From UBA1189 sp045544835 (GTDB lineage: Bacteria; Bacteroidota; Bacteroidia; Bacteroidales; Bacteroidaceae), in the NCBI GenBank assembly GCA_045544835.1, contig JAZPZS010000166.1:1-19721 (forward strand): a stretch of 19,721 nucleotides of DNA. The letters are read 5' to 3'. Made by a program: the position numbers and the translations under genes. A model generated the notes under the pieces. That model did not search any database. It was given only the letters and a program-made list of their open reading frames with translations, and was not told where the DNA came from. Below, one piece after another: positions 7,238-15,762 of the stretch (position 1 is its first letter; every line of letters starts with the position of its first letter).

Positions 7238-8184
7238 TGAAAATAATATCCCAGCAGCAGATACGTAGTCTGAATATTTCACCTGCGCTTTGTGTAGAGT
7301 GGGTGAAAGAGAGTTTTGCATTGAAGGAGAGAGCACAACTCCCAGCAAAGATTAGCCTTCATCCTCAAGGGAATGATTTTTTCAACACAATGCCTTGCCT
7401 ACTCCCCGAGCCATACAATTGCTTCGGAGTAAAGATAGTGCATCGTATCAAAGGAGCAACACCTACATTGGGCGGGGATATACTATTGTATAACTCACAA
7501 AATGGTGAACTCTTAGCTATGCTTGATGCCGATTGGATTACTACGATGCGCACTGGCGCAGTGGCTACATTGGCCATGCAGACACTCAGGAAGAACAACA
7601 CCCAAACCTATGGTTTCATTGGTTTGGGCAACACAGGTAGAGCTACGATGCTGTGCCTGCTTGAATCAGAGCCTGATGAGATGCATCATATCCTCCTGCT
7701 GCGCTATAAAGACCAAGCAGAGCAATTCATCGAGCGGTTTAAGGATTATACGAACGCATCCTTCTCTATCTGTGATGACATAAAAGAGCTGGTGGCCCAG
7801 TCCGATGTCATTGTGAGCTGTATTACCGAAGCACAAGGCTTACTATGTGATAATGACAGTCTCTACAAGAAAGGTTGCTTGGTGGTCCCTGTACATACAC
7901 GAGGATTTCAGAATTGTGATTTGTGCTTCGACAAGGTATTTGCCGATGACACGGCCCATGTATGCGGTTTCAAGTACTTCAATCAGTTCAGGCAGTTTGC
8001 TGAGTTGCAAGATGTGATTGAAGGGAAAAAACCTGGCCGCGATTCAGACGAAGATCGTATCCTAAGCTACAACATAGGATTAGGGCTTCACGATGTACTC
8101 TTTGCCTCAAAGATATACGACATTCTGGGCGCAACTGCTCATAATGTCTATATCGAAAGAGAATCTGACAAGTTTTGGATATAA
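7237..8184 (+). CDS. Ornithine cyclodeaminase/mu-crystallin family NAD(P)-dependent enzyme
   Basis: A 315-residue member of the OCD/mu-crystallin family, which includes ornithine cyclodeaminase, ketimine reductases, alanine dehydrogenases and opine-type dehydrogenases. The Rossmann motif is G129-L-G131-N-T-G134 in YGFIGLGNTG. The family-typical WITTMRTGAVATLA precedes it, and a substrate-binding lysine lies in CFGVKIVH (about residue 68). Its start overlaps the stop of the LicC-aminotransferase gene (TAATG), so the two are translationally linked and probably serve one pathway. The reaction is not predictable from sequence; handling an amino acid or imine that becomes part of the glycan substituent is the most economical guess. 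It is cytoplasmic, with no signal peptide. Confidence 0.8.
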   Translation: MKIISQQQIRSLNISPALCVEWVKESFALKERAQLPAKISLHPQGNDFFNTMPCLLPEPYNCFGVKIVHRIKGATPTLGGDILLYNSQNGELLAMLDADWITTMRTGAVATLAMQTLRKNNTQTYGFIGLGNTGRATMLCLLESEPDEMHHILLLRYKDQAEQFIERFKDYTNASFSICDDIKELVAQSDVIVSCITEAQGLLCDNDSLYKKGCLVVPVHTRGFQNCDLCFDKVFADDTAHVCGFKYFNQFRQFAELQDVIEGKKPGRDSDEDRILSYNIGLGLHDVLFASKIYDILGATAHNVYIERESDKFWI

Positions 8185-8204
8185 GTTGGTTAAGTACCTC
8201 TAAT

Positions 8205-9737
8205 ATGCCCGACTCTGACACCAAACGTATAGTAAAGAATACTGGTTTCCTCTACATGAGAATGCTGGTGATGCTGGTGATTAGTTTTATCACTACTCGC
8301 GTGATGCTGAGGGCGCTTGGTGTTGACAACTATGGTATTAATAGTGTTGTTGGTGGCCTGGTGTCGATGTTTTCTATGCTTTCGGCATCATTGTCTGGCG
8401 CTGTGAGCCGCTTCTTTACTTTCGGCTTGGGAAAGGGAGACATGAAACACCTCCGTGTGGTATTTTCTACCTCTATCAATATCCATATAGTGCTTGCAGT
8501 CATTGTACTGGTAGCCATTGAGGTAGTGGGTGTTTGGTTTTTGAATCACCGGATGGTGATTGCACCCGACAGGCTTGGGGCGGCCAATTGGGTGCTGCAG
8601 TGCTCAACCATCGTATTTGCAATCAACTTGCTTTCTGTACCTTATAGGGCGGCCATCATTGCTCATGAGCGGATGTCGGCCTTTGCCTATTTGACCATCT
8701 TTGATGCCACTGCAAAGTTGTTGATTGTATGTGCCATATACTTTTACGGGGGCGATAAGCTGAAATTACTGGCCGTACTCAACATTATCCCAACCATAAT
8801 TTCACAGGTAATATATTGGGGGTATTGTAAACGAAACTTTGCTGAATGTCGCTACGAATGTGTGTATGACAAAAAACTGTTCGGGGAGATCTTCAGTTTT
8901 GCAGGATGGAGCTTCATAGGCAACACGGCAGGACTGATGAAAAACGAAGGTGTGAATGTGGTTATCAATACTTTCACAGGGGCATCAGTCAATGCAGCCC
9001 GAGGAATAGCCATGCAAGTCAATGGGGTGGTAATGCAATTCATCAGCAATTTTACCATGGCGCTCAATCCTCAAATCATCAAGGATTATGCTACAGGTCA
9101 ATTGGAACGTATGCACAAATTGATGTTCCAAGGTACTAAGTTGTCGTATTACATCTTCATGATTCTCTCCATTCCGGTAATTTTCGAGATAGAGACGTTC
9201 TTACAGATTTGGTTGGGTGAAGTGCCTGCACATACAGTGCTTTTTACTCGTTTGGTATTGGTGTTGAGCTTGGCTGAAATTGTATCCCACACGCTCATTA
9301 CGGCACAGACCGCTACTGGCAAGATAAAGGTGTATCAAATGGTAGTAGGTGGGATTCTCTTGTTGAATCTTCCTTTCTCCTATCTATTATTGCGGCGGGG
9401 TTGGTTCCCTGAGGTGACGGTAATTGTTGCTATCATCGTGTCCCAACTGTGTCTTGTGGCTCGGCTGTGGTTCCTTCGTAGAATGATAGATTTTCCTGTG
9501 AGGAAGTTTGTTATAAAAGTGTACTGTAATGTTCTTGTAGTCACTTTGCTGTCATTGATTGTACCAACTGTGTGCTATCTATTGATGCCGGCTGGACTAG
9601 TGAGGTTCTTTGTGCTATGTAGTCTCTCGGTGTTTTCATCTGCGGTAGTAATTTATTTTGTTGGATGTAATCACGAGGAGCGCGTATTGATAGGTAAGGC
9701 TATAAGAACTGTAATTGTAAAATTCCGTCGTGGATGA
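8205..9737 (+). CDS. Wzx-like polysaccharide flippase (MOP superfamily)
   Basis: A 510-residue inner-membrane protein of the polysaccharide-transport branch of the MOP/MATE superfamily. The start, with KRIVKNTGFLYMRMLVMLVI then TTRVMLRALGVDNYGINSVV, is typical of Bacteroidetes O-antigen/capsule flippases, and hydrophobic segments continue to the C-terminus, about 12-14 in all. It probably moves a lipid-linked oligosaccharide across the inner membrane. A TTG at 8175 would extend it by ten residues back into the preceding gene; ATG 8205 gives the family-like start and is preferred. The stop overlaps the next gene by ATGA at 9734-9737. It is more AT-rich than metG, as usual for variable glycan loci. 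No polymerase (Wzy) is seen nearby. Confidence 0.88.
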   Translation: MPDSDTKRIVKNTGFLYMRMLVMLVISFITTRVMLRALGVDNYGINSVVGGLVSMFSMLSASLSGAVSRFFTFGLGKGDMKHLRVVFSTSINIHIVLAVIVLVAIEVVGVWFLNHRMVIAPDRLGAANWVLQCSTIVFAINLLSVPYRAAIIAHERMSAFAYLTIFDATAKLLIVCAIYFYGGDKLKLLAVLNIIPTIISQVIYWGYCKRNFAECRYECVYDKKLFGEIFSFAGWSFIGNTAGLMKNEGVNVVINTFTGASVNAARGIAMQVNGVVMQFISNFTMALNPQIIKDYATGQLERMHKLMFQGTKLSYYIFMILSIPVIFEIETFLQIWLGEVPAHTVLFTRLVLVLSLAEIVSHTLITAQTATGKIKVYQMVVGGILLLNLPFSYLLLRRGWFPEVTVIVAIIVSQLCLVARLWFLRRMIDFPVRKFVIKVYCNVLVVTLLSLIVPTVCYLLMPAGLVRFFVLCSLSVFSSAVVIYFVGCNHEERVLIGKAIRTVIVKFRRG

Positions 9738-11827
9738 TTGAGATTAGAGATAAGAAAGACTGTTGTGGATGCCATGCGTGTGCTTCGGCTTGTGCTCATC
9801 GAGCCATTACAATGCAGACCGATGAGGAGGGCTTTCTTTATCCTGTGGCAAACAAAGATGTGTGTACTGGGTGTGGACTATGTGAACAGGTATGTCCCGT
9901 GGTAAATCAGGCATCTACCGTTCAACCTTTGAAGGTGTACGCTGCACGGAGTAATGATGAGGGATTGCGCCGACAAAGCTCTTCGGGAGGAGTCTTCACG
10001 CTATTGGCTAAGGTAGTTATCAATGAAGGAGGTGTAGTCTTTGGTGCTAAGTTTGACAAAGGATGGAATGTTGTTCATGCTTGGACAGATACCCTCGATG
10101 GACTGGCTGATTTCCGTGGTTCCAAGTATGTACAGAGTATTATCAGCAGTACCTATGAAGAGGCAAAGCACTTCTTACGGAAGGGCCGCAAAGTTCTGTT
10201 CTCGGGTACGCCTTGTCAAATCGCAGGATTAAAGAGGTATCTCCGCAAGGATTATGACAATTTGTTGACGGTGGATGTCGTTTGTCATGGTGTACCCAGT
10301 CCCTTAGTGTGGAAGAAGTATTTGTCTGAGGTTTGTGGTCCTGTCCGCGCAGCGCATAGCGTTGGAAAGAAGAGGTGTTCCTCTTCTTTCAATGAGTTGC
10401 CAGAGATTACAGGAATATCATTTAGGGACAAAACGAATGGCTGGGCGAAATATGATTTTCGCCTCCGCTATCTTGCTTCTAAAGAAGTTCCAGATAGGGC
10501 CTCCGCTCCCATTGTGGAGGAGAAAGAACTGCTGGAACCATTCTCTGATAATGCCTTTATGAATTGTTACCTGTCGTATCTATCTTTGCGACCATCATGC
10601 CACTCATGTTCATGCAAAAGTGGAAAAAGCGGGAGCGACATTTCATTAGCGGACTTTTGGGGTATAGAGAAGTATAACTATAAGTTTACTGACAACAAGG
10701 GCACAAGTGCAGTGTTGGTTAACACTGAAAGAGGTAAAGACTTAGTCCGCAAGATTGATGTTGTGAAGGAAGAACAATCGTTCGAACAATTCAAGCGTGA
10801 GGTGACGACTTACTATAGAAGCGTGGAAGCACATCCGAAGCGAAGTGAGTTTTTCGAACGATTGGGTGACGCCCTCTTGCGTGAACTTGTCAGTGAGTAC
10901 TATTCAAAGAAAAGGCCTGTCCGGAAAAATCTTTTTAAGAGATTGGCGAAACGGATAATGCCGAGCGATTTCAGAATTATTTGGGACAAGGCAGGACAAA
11001 CGTGCAATCGCCTATGGTCGTACCTTGATGCCGTAGGGTGGTCTATACGCACGCAGAACAAGACCTATGTTCTCTTTTGGGACAAAGATATCAAGTATTT
11101 TGATAATCTCCGCAATAATCCGTATATCAAGTTTCCTTTGTATAGCGAAACTTTGATAAAGTGGTTTGGCGATGCTGGGTATCAGAAATTACTGACTTGG
11201 ATATTTGGCAATAGATTCTTCAATCGTTTCTATGCTCGTACCACTTCCGAAAAGTTTGTTCATGGCTGGAAGCATCGGGCATCCAACGAGTATTTTCCTT
11301 ATGTAATGGATGAGATACGAAATATCTATGTCCCGAATCAAGATATTATGGATGAAGTGAAGCCCGTGATGGACCGTTATAGGCGTGAGGGCTACTTTAT
11401 CATTGGTGTGCATATTCGTAGGGGTGACTACAGAACATTTGAGGGTGGTCAATACTATTTTGAACTTGATGAATATAAGCAGCACATGCAAGCCCTGTGT
11501 GAGGTGTATAGAGATAGGAAAGTGTGTTTCGCGATATCTACCAACGAGAGAGTCGATAGTAGCTTTTTCGAGGGGTTGGAAATATGCCAAACAGCTAATA
11601 CGACTGCCATTCACGACCTCTATATGCTCTCGCAGTGTGACCGCATCATTGGTCCGCTTAGTACGTTTAGTCGTTGGGCATCCTTTTATGGCGAGGTACC
11701 TCTTTGTTTCATAAGTAGGGATGATGTCATAAAGAGCGATGACGCATTCTCTGTTATCAAGGATTTCTATCATTTTGCAAACGGGAAAGAAATAGTAAAT
11801 CTGACCGATAAACATACGTGCACATGA
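9734..11827 (+). CDS. FrhB-like iron-sulfur protein fused to HxRRGDY glycosyltransferase-like domain
   Basis: A 697-residue protein in one uninterrupted frame. The N-terminal half is of the coenzyme F420 hydrogenase/dehydrogenase beta-subunit (FrhB) type: two ferredoxin motifs, C10-x2-C13-x2-C16-x3-C20 and C44-x2-C47-x2-C50-x3-C54-P, then RRQSSSGGVF, GTPCQ (158-162), VVCHGVPSP, and a cysteine patch CHSCSC (289-294) before ADFWG. The C-terminal part, from about 410, resembles alpha-1,2-fucosyltransferase-like (GT11-like) enzymes: GQTCNR (421-426), HIRRGDY (560-566) and GPLSTFSRW (640-648). FrhB-like proteins are common in Bacteroidales capsule loci but usually stand alone, and their reaction is not settled. 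The glycosyltransferase donor is uncertain; GDP-fucose is the family precedent. It overlaps both neighbours by ATGA. Confidence 0.78.
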   Translation: MIEIRDKKDCCGCHACASACAHRAITMQTDEEGFLYPVANKDVCTGCGLCEQVCPVVNQASTVQPLKVYAARSNDEGLRRQSSSGGVFTLLAKVVINEGGVVFGAKFDKGWNVVHAWTDTLDGLADFRGSKYVQSIISSTYEEAKHFLRKGRKVLFSGTPCQIAGLKRYLRKDYDNLLTVDVVCHGVPSPLVWKKYLSEVCGPVRAAHSVGKKRCSSSFNELPEITGISFRDKTNGWAKYDFRLRYLASKEVPDRASAPIVEEKELLEPFSDNAFMNCYLSYLSLRPSCHSCSCKSGKSGSDISLADFWGIEKYNYKFTDNKGTSAVLVNTERGKDLVRKIDVVKEEQSFEQFKREVTTYYRSVEAHPKRSEFFERLGDALLRELVSEYYSKKRPVRKNLFKRLAKRIMPSDFRIIWDKAGQTCNRLWSYLDAVGWSIRTQNKTYVLFWDKDIKYFDNLRNNPYIKFPLYSETLIKWFGDAGYQKLLTWIFGNRFFNRFYARTTSEKFVHGWKHRASNEYFPYVMDEIRNIYVPNQDIMDEVKPVMDRYRREGYFIIGVHIRRGDYRTFEGGQYYFELDEYKQHMQALCEVYRDRKVCFAISTNERVDSSFFEGLEICQTANTTAIHDLYMLSQCDRIIGPLSTFSRWASFYGEVPLCFISRDDVIKSDDAFSVIKDFYHFANGKEIVNLTDKHTCT

Positions 11828-12963
11828 AAATTGGTATCCTAACACTCCCACTTCACACTAACTATGGAGGAATCCTACAAGCCTACGCCCTGCAGCAAGT
11901 GCTGCAAGGCATGGGACATGAGGCTGTGGTTATCGACGAAGAAAAACAATTCCACTTCTCTTTGAAGCGACGTATAGAGATGTATATCAAGGGTAAAGTG
12001 AAGCGACTCTTGCAAGGTAAGAACGCCATCATCTATTCTCCTGAATACTACAAGCAATTGTGGGTAGCGCGTACCAGGCATACAGGGCAGTTTGTCTCTG
12101 AACATATAGTACGTAGGGTGGTGAAGGATGTTTCAGAAATCGCGGAAGGGGAGTTCGATGCCATTGTCGTGGGTAGTGACCAAATATGGCGAGCACGCTA
12201 TGCGCAGCCTTTTCCTGGAGTAGAAAATGCTTTCTTGTTGTTCTCCAAAGGGTGGAACATAAAACGTATTTCGTATGCAGCGTCATTCGGTACAGATCAT
12301 TGGGAGTACAATAAATCTGATACAGTAAATTGTTCGATGATGGCTCAGGCGTTCGATGCTGTCAGTGTACGTGAAGCCTCCGGTATCATGCTATGTAGGG
12401 AGTATCTGGGCGTCGATGCCCAACAGGTCATTGACCCTACGCTATTGCTTGATATGGATGATTATGTCAAGTTGATCAAGAGAAATACTCCTCAGAGTTC
12501 AGGAACACTGATGTGCTATGCCCTTGATCAGGGAAAGGAAGTGGAGGATATAGTTTCTTGCATAGCAAAGGAAAAGAGGCTAACTCCCTTTTATGCCAAT
12601 TCACAGACAGAGAATCATAGGCTTACTCTCGAAGAACGAGTACAGCCACCCGTAGAACAGTGGCTGCAGGGTTTTCGGGATGCAAAGTTTGTTGTTACAG
12701 ATAGTTTCCATGCTTGTATCTTCTCGATATTATTTAAAAAAACATTTGTGGTTATCGGAAATACGAGTCGCGGAATGACACGATTCGAATCCCTATTGCA
12801 AATGTTTGGGTTGGAACAGCGGCTGGTATCATCCTACGAGGCATACAAGAAAAAGGAAGATGTATTGTTGCGTCCGATAGATTATGCTCCGATATCTCGT
12901 ATTCTTGCAGAGAAACGGGATGTTGCCATTAATTTCTTGCAAGCAACCTTGTCCTCTGATTAG
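11824..12963 (+). CDS. Polysaccharide pyruvyl transferase family protein
   Basis: A 379-residue protein of the CsaB/WcaK-like polysaccharide pyruvyl transferase family (PF04230). Family signs are the N-terminal NYGGILQAYALQ (13-24), VVGSDQIW (115-122), and TDSFHACIFSI with H296. Members transfer pyruvate from phosphoenolpyruvate as a ketal onto a sugar, or act as glycosyltransferase-fold enzymes with another donor, so pyruvylation is likely but not certain. A GTG at 11818 is in frame, but ATG 11824 forms the ATGA overlap with the preceding stop, as seen at other junctions here, and gives the canonical MKIGILTLPLHTNYGG start. Next to the FrhB-like gene it forms a pair often seen together in Bacteroidales glycan loci. 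Confidence 0.87.
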   Translation: MKIGILTLPLHTNYGGILQAYALQQVLQGMGHEAVVIDEEKQFHFSLKRRIEMYIKGKVKRLLQGKNAIIYSPEYYKQLWVARTRHTGQFVSEHIVRRVVKDVSEIAEGEFDAIVVGSDQIWRARYAQPFPGVENAFLLFSKGWNIKRISYAASFGTDHWEYNKSDTVNCSMMAQAFDAVSVREASGIMLCREYLGVDAQQVIDPTLLLDMDDYVKLIKRNTPQSSGTLMCYALDQGKEVEDIVSCIAKEKRLTPFYANSQTENHRLTLEERVQPPVEQWLQGFRDAKFVVTDSFHACIFSILFKKTFVVIGNTSRGMTRFESLLQMFGLEQRLVSSYEAYKKKEDVLLRPIDYAPISRILAEKRDVAINFLQATLSSD

Positions 12964-13002
12964 ATTTGGCGTATCTCTTAGTCTTTATTGAAAGAAATAT
13001 TA

Positions 13003-13010
13003 TATCTTTG
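13003..13010 (+). promoter_or_regulatory. Candidate -7 box for the second glycan gene run
   Basis: TATCTTTG at 13003-13010 is a perfect TAnnTTTG box in the 72-base gap before the first GT2 gene, 25 bases ahead of the start codon. No good TTTG is seen 19-21 bases upstream, so the promoter is incomplete by consensus. The gap itself, after a series of overlapping genes, favours a new or additional transcription start here. Confidence 0.5.
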
Positions 13011-13035
13011 TTGATAATTTGTATAATTCGCGTCG

Positions 13036-14001
13036 ATGAAGCAGTCGCCGAAAATATCCGTAGTGGTTCCCGTATACAAGGCGGAGAGATTCTTGCATGG
13101 CTGTGTAGACAGTATTCTGAAACAGACATTCGAGGATTTCGAACTGCTGCTCATCGATGACGGCAGTCCCGACAGTTCGGGAAAAATATGCGATGAATAC
13201 GCCGAAAATGACCATCGCGTGCGTGTATTCCATATCCCCAATGGCGGAGCCAACAAGGCACGAGCATTAGGCGTAAGCGAATCGGCAGGAAGCGAATATA
13301 TCACCTTCGTAGACTCTGATGACTCGCTGCCGTCCACAGCGCTACAGGACTTGTATGCCTTGACTGGGGAGGAATATGACATTATCATCGGCACCTATGA
13401 CCGTAACCCTAAGCAATATGCCGATGGCGAGATGGACAAGTTGGAACTCGTCAAGCAGATATATGCCTACAGCATCGCCTCATCGCCCTATGCCAAATTG
13501 TTCAGAAGAGAGTTGTTCGACGAAGAGACATTCGACCTCCCACGCGACTTTGTAATGGGCGAGGACTTCATCATGAACCTCCGACTGGCCTTTGCATGCG
13601 ATAGGAAGATACGCATAGCACATACAGTGGTATATCACTACAACGACAACACTGAGGGTATCATGAACACGTTCAACTATACGCTCGACTATCTCGGCAG
13701 GTCGTATCACTTCAAGAAAAGTGTGATTCCCGAGCCTTATCGCGAGCGGTGCATGCCCTACTGCATTGCCAATGTACTGATGATGAACCACGTGATTGTA
13801 GGGCACTATTATTACCACAAGACCAGAGAAAAGACTCAGCTACACCTGCAGGTGATAGAGGACATCCGCAATTACGGCTACAAGGGGCAATGGTGGGAAC
13901 GCTTTGCACTGCGGTTTGCCAATCCCATGTTCAGCAGACTATATTTAGGAATTAGAGCCATGACGCAATGGCTGAAGAGGATGAAAAGGAGGTGGATATG
14001 A
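13036..14001 (+). CDS. Glycosyltransferase family 2
   Basis: A 321-residue GT-A fold, GT2-type inverting glycosyltransferase. Signs are the start ISVVVPVYKAERFLHGCVDS (7-26), the nucleotide-binding IDDGSPDSS (40-48), GGANKARALG, and the metal-binding DSDD (93-96). A GEDF acidic motif further on likely carries the catalytic base. No transmembrane segment is evident; it would act on a lipid-linked glycan at the cytoplasmic face. Donor and acceptor sugars cannot be predicted. It is the first gene of the second run, and its TGA overlaps the start of the licD-like gene by ATGA at 13998-14001. Confidence 0.9.
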   Translation: MKQSPKISVVVPVYKAERFLHGCVDSILKQTFEDFELLLIDDGSPDSSGKICDEYAENDHRVRVFHIPNGGANKARALGVSESAGSEYITFVDSDDSLPSTALQDLYALTGEEYDIIIGTYDRNPKQYADGEMDKLELVKQIYAYSIASSPYAKLFRRELFDEETFDLPRDFVMGEDFIMNLRLAFACDRKIRIAHTVVYHYNDNTEGIMNTFNYTLDYLGRSYHFKKSVIPEPYRERCMPYCIANVLMMNHVIVGHYYYHKTREKTQLHLQVIEDIRNYGYKGQWWERFALRFANPMFSRLYLGIRAMTQWLKRMKRRWI

Positions 14002-14789
14002 TAGACCGAAAAGTGCAGCAAGAACTGCGCGAGAAATACAGTCCCGACGGCTCGCTACTGCGTAGAGGGCAGCTACGGATGCTCGACATACTGAAAGCGG
14101 TGGATAAGATATGCCGTACCCACGACATACCCTACTGGCTCAGCTCGGGCACACTGCTGGGGGCCGTACGCCATGGGGGATTCATTCCTTGGGACGATGA
14201 CCTTGACATCGAAATGCTGCGCGATGACTATCTACGTCTGTTGCCCCTACTGCGCGAGGAACTCCCCGAACAGTACATGCTTCACGACAGAAGCACCGAT
14301 AAGGACTATCCCCATCTCTACGCCAAGGTGCGCGACAAGCACTCATGCATAGAAGAGAGCTACGCGTTTGAGATGAACCACAAAGGATGCTTCATCGATA
14401 TATTTCCTCTGGAGCGCTCGCCGTATGCGCTATATCGCATTGCCAACAGACTATACGTCAACCTGTGCCACCACAAGGTGTACAAGCATCGTTGGCTATA
14501 CAACTTCAACTACGCAGTCCTTACGCGTGTCGTATTCCCCCTTTTCAGGGGATGTGTTTCCCTATTCCATAAGGGAAGCAACTATCATCATACCTTCGGG
14601 ATGATATACAAGGCCGAGAGGAGTGTAGCTGATATATTCCCCTTGGTGGAGATACCCTTCGAGGATAGCATCTTCTATGCTCCCAAGAGTGCGCATAGCT
14701 ATCTGTCAAGGATGTTTGGAGACTACATGCAACTACCCAAGGAGATAGCCGTGCATGGTAACATTAAATGGATCGACACACCGCTATGA
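13998..14789 (+). CDS. LicD family phosphotransferase
   Basis: A 263-residue protein of the LicD family (nucleotidyltransferase-like fold). LicD enzymes take the phospho-alcohol part from a CDP-linked donor, classically CDP-choline, and attach it to a sugar of LPS or teichoic acid. The signature is present: WLSSGTLLGA (47-56) and RHGGFIPWDDDLD (58-70), whose aspartates bind metal. The start at 13998 is chosen for its ATGA overlap with the preceding stop; an in-frame ATG at 13968 would add ten residues, mostly acidic, inside the upstream gene. It is the natural partner of the LicC-like domain encoded at 5420. No choline kinase or transporter lies in the window, so the transferred group may not be choline. 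The C-terminal third is less conserved, as usual. Confidence 0.88.
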   Translation: MIDRKVQQELREKYSPDGSLLRRGQLRMLDILKAVDKICRTHDIPYWLSSGTLLGAVRHGGFIPWDDDLDIEMLRDDYLRLLPLLREELPEQYMLHDRSTDKDYPHLYAKVRDKHSCIEESYAFEMNHKGCFIDIFPLERSPYALYRIANRLYVNLCHHKVYKHRWLYNFNYAVLTRVVFPLFRGCVSLFHKGSNYHHTFGMIYKAERSVADIFPLVEIPFEDSIFYAPKSAHSYLSRMFGDYMQLPKEIAVHGNIKWIDTPL

Positions 14790-15745
14790 AACTCTCCATC
14801 ATCATCCCCGTATACAATGTAGAGCAATACATCGGTCGTTGCCTGCAGAGCTGCTTATCCCAAGCCAATGTCACAGCAGATGACTATGAGTTGGTGATCG
14901 TCAATGACGGCACCAAGGACAACAGCATGCAAGTGGTAGAGGAGATGACACAAGGATGTACAAATATCACTGTCATCAATCAGGATAATCAGGGCTTGAG
15001 CATGGCACGCAATGCCGGGCTGAGAGCGGCAAAGGGAGAGTATGTGTGGTTTGTAGATTCTGACGATTGCATTGAAGAGGGATGTCTATATGCAATAAAG
15101 GAACGCTTGGAGGAGACAGCAGTGGATGCCCTGTTACTGCAATATAGAAATGTTTATTCAGATGGCACTTCTAATGAGGAGAAATACTCCACAATAGATG
15201 GTATCGTTGAAGGTAAGGAAGTATTGCTAAGCAACAAATTCTTTGTGGAGGTACCATTCGCTATATATCGCCGCGAATTCTTGCTACAGCAGCAGTTGTC
15301 GTTCTATCCAGGTATCTACCACGAAGACAATGAGTTCAAACCAAGGATGTTATATCTTGCACGAACATGTGCCTCATACGATAGGGTTGCATATAACTAT
15401 TTCAGAGGAGTCGCCAACAGTATATCCTCAACATTGCGCCTAAAAAACGGTCTCGATGATTTTGTTGTCATGAATAGCCTGTATGCCTTTGTTGGCGAGC
15501 AAAATATTCAGGGCAGGTATCGCCGGGCATTCTATACACAGATAGGCAACGCCATGAAGATGGTGCTCCGTACACTACAGACTGTAAACAGCAGCGAGGC
15601 CGACATCTTGGTTAAAGAGATAAAGGAGAATAGGCATCTGCTCAAGTGTATGTGCTGTGCCACCAAGCTAAAGATACAGCTCGGAGGAGTGTTAATGTAC
15701 GCTAACCTTCCCTTAGGATTGCGGATATTCAAGTTGTATGTATAA
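14786..15745 (+). CDS. Glycosyltransferase family 2
   Basis: A 319-residue GT2 enzyme. It opens MKLSIIIPVYNVEQYIGRCL, followed by VNDGTKDNS (39-47), the GLSMARNAG acceptor loop (70-78) and the metal-binding DSDD (91-94). An HEDNEF acidic motif in the middle probably provides the catalytic base. ATG 14786 overlaps the licD-like stop by ATGA; ATG 14768 is in frame but would put six extra residues before the invariant first strand. The C-terminal stretch is helical and basic without a clear membrane anchor. Donor and linkage are unknown. Confidence 0.9.
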   Translation: MKLSIIIPVYNVEQYIGRCLQSCLSQANVTADDYELVIVNDGTKDNSMQVVEEMTQGCTNITVINQDNQGLSMARNAGLRAAKGEYVWFVDSDDCIEEGCLYAIKERLEETAVDALLLQYRNVYSDGTSNEEKYSTIDGIVEGKEVLLSNKFFVEVPFAIYRREFLLQQQLSFYPGIYHEDNEFKPRMLYLARTCASYDRVAYNYFRGVANSISSTLRLKNGLDDFVVMNSLYAFVGEQNIQGRYRRAFYTQIGNAMKMVLRTLQTVNSSEADILVKEIKENRHLLKCMCCATKLKIQLGGVLMYANLPLGLRIFKLYV

Positions 15746-15762
15746 AAAGACTAAGCAGCCCT

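Noticed and set aside
5420..8184. Phosphonate biosynthesis cluster
   Set aside because: The fused cytidylyltransferase-transaminase recalls phosphonate activation enzymes, but no PEP mutase or phosphonopyruvate decarboxylase is encoded in the window. Kept only as an alternative.
8175..8204. TTG start ten codons upstream for the flippase
   Set aside because: It lies inside the previous gene and adds residues not typical of the family; ATG 8205 is the better start.
13968..13997. Upstream ATG for the LicD protein
   Set aside because: The added acidic residues come from the GT2 coding sequence in another frame; ATG 13998 matches the ATGA overlaps seen at other junctions.
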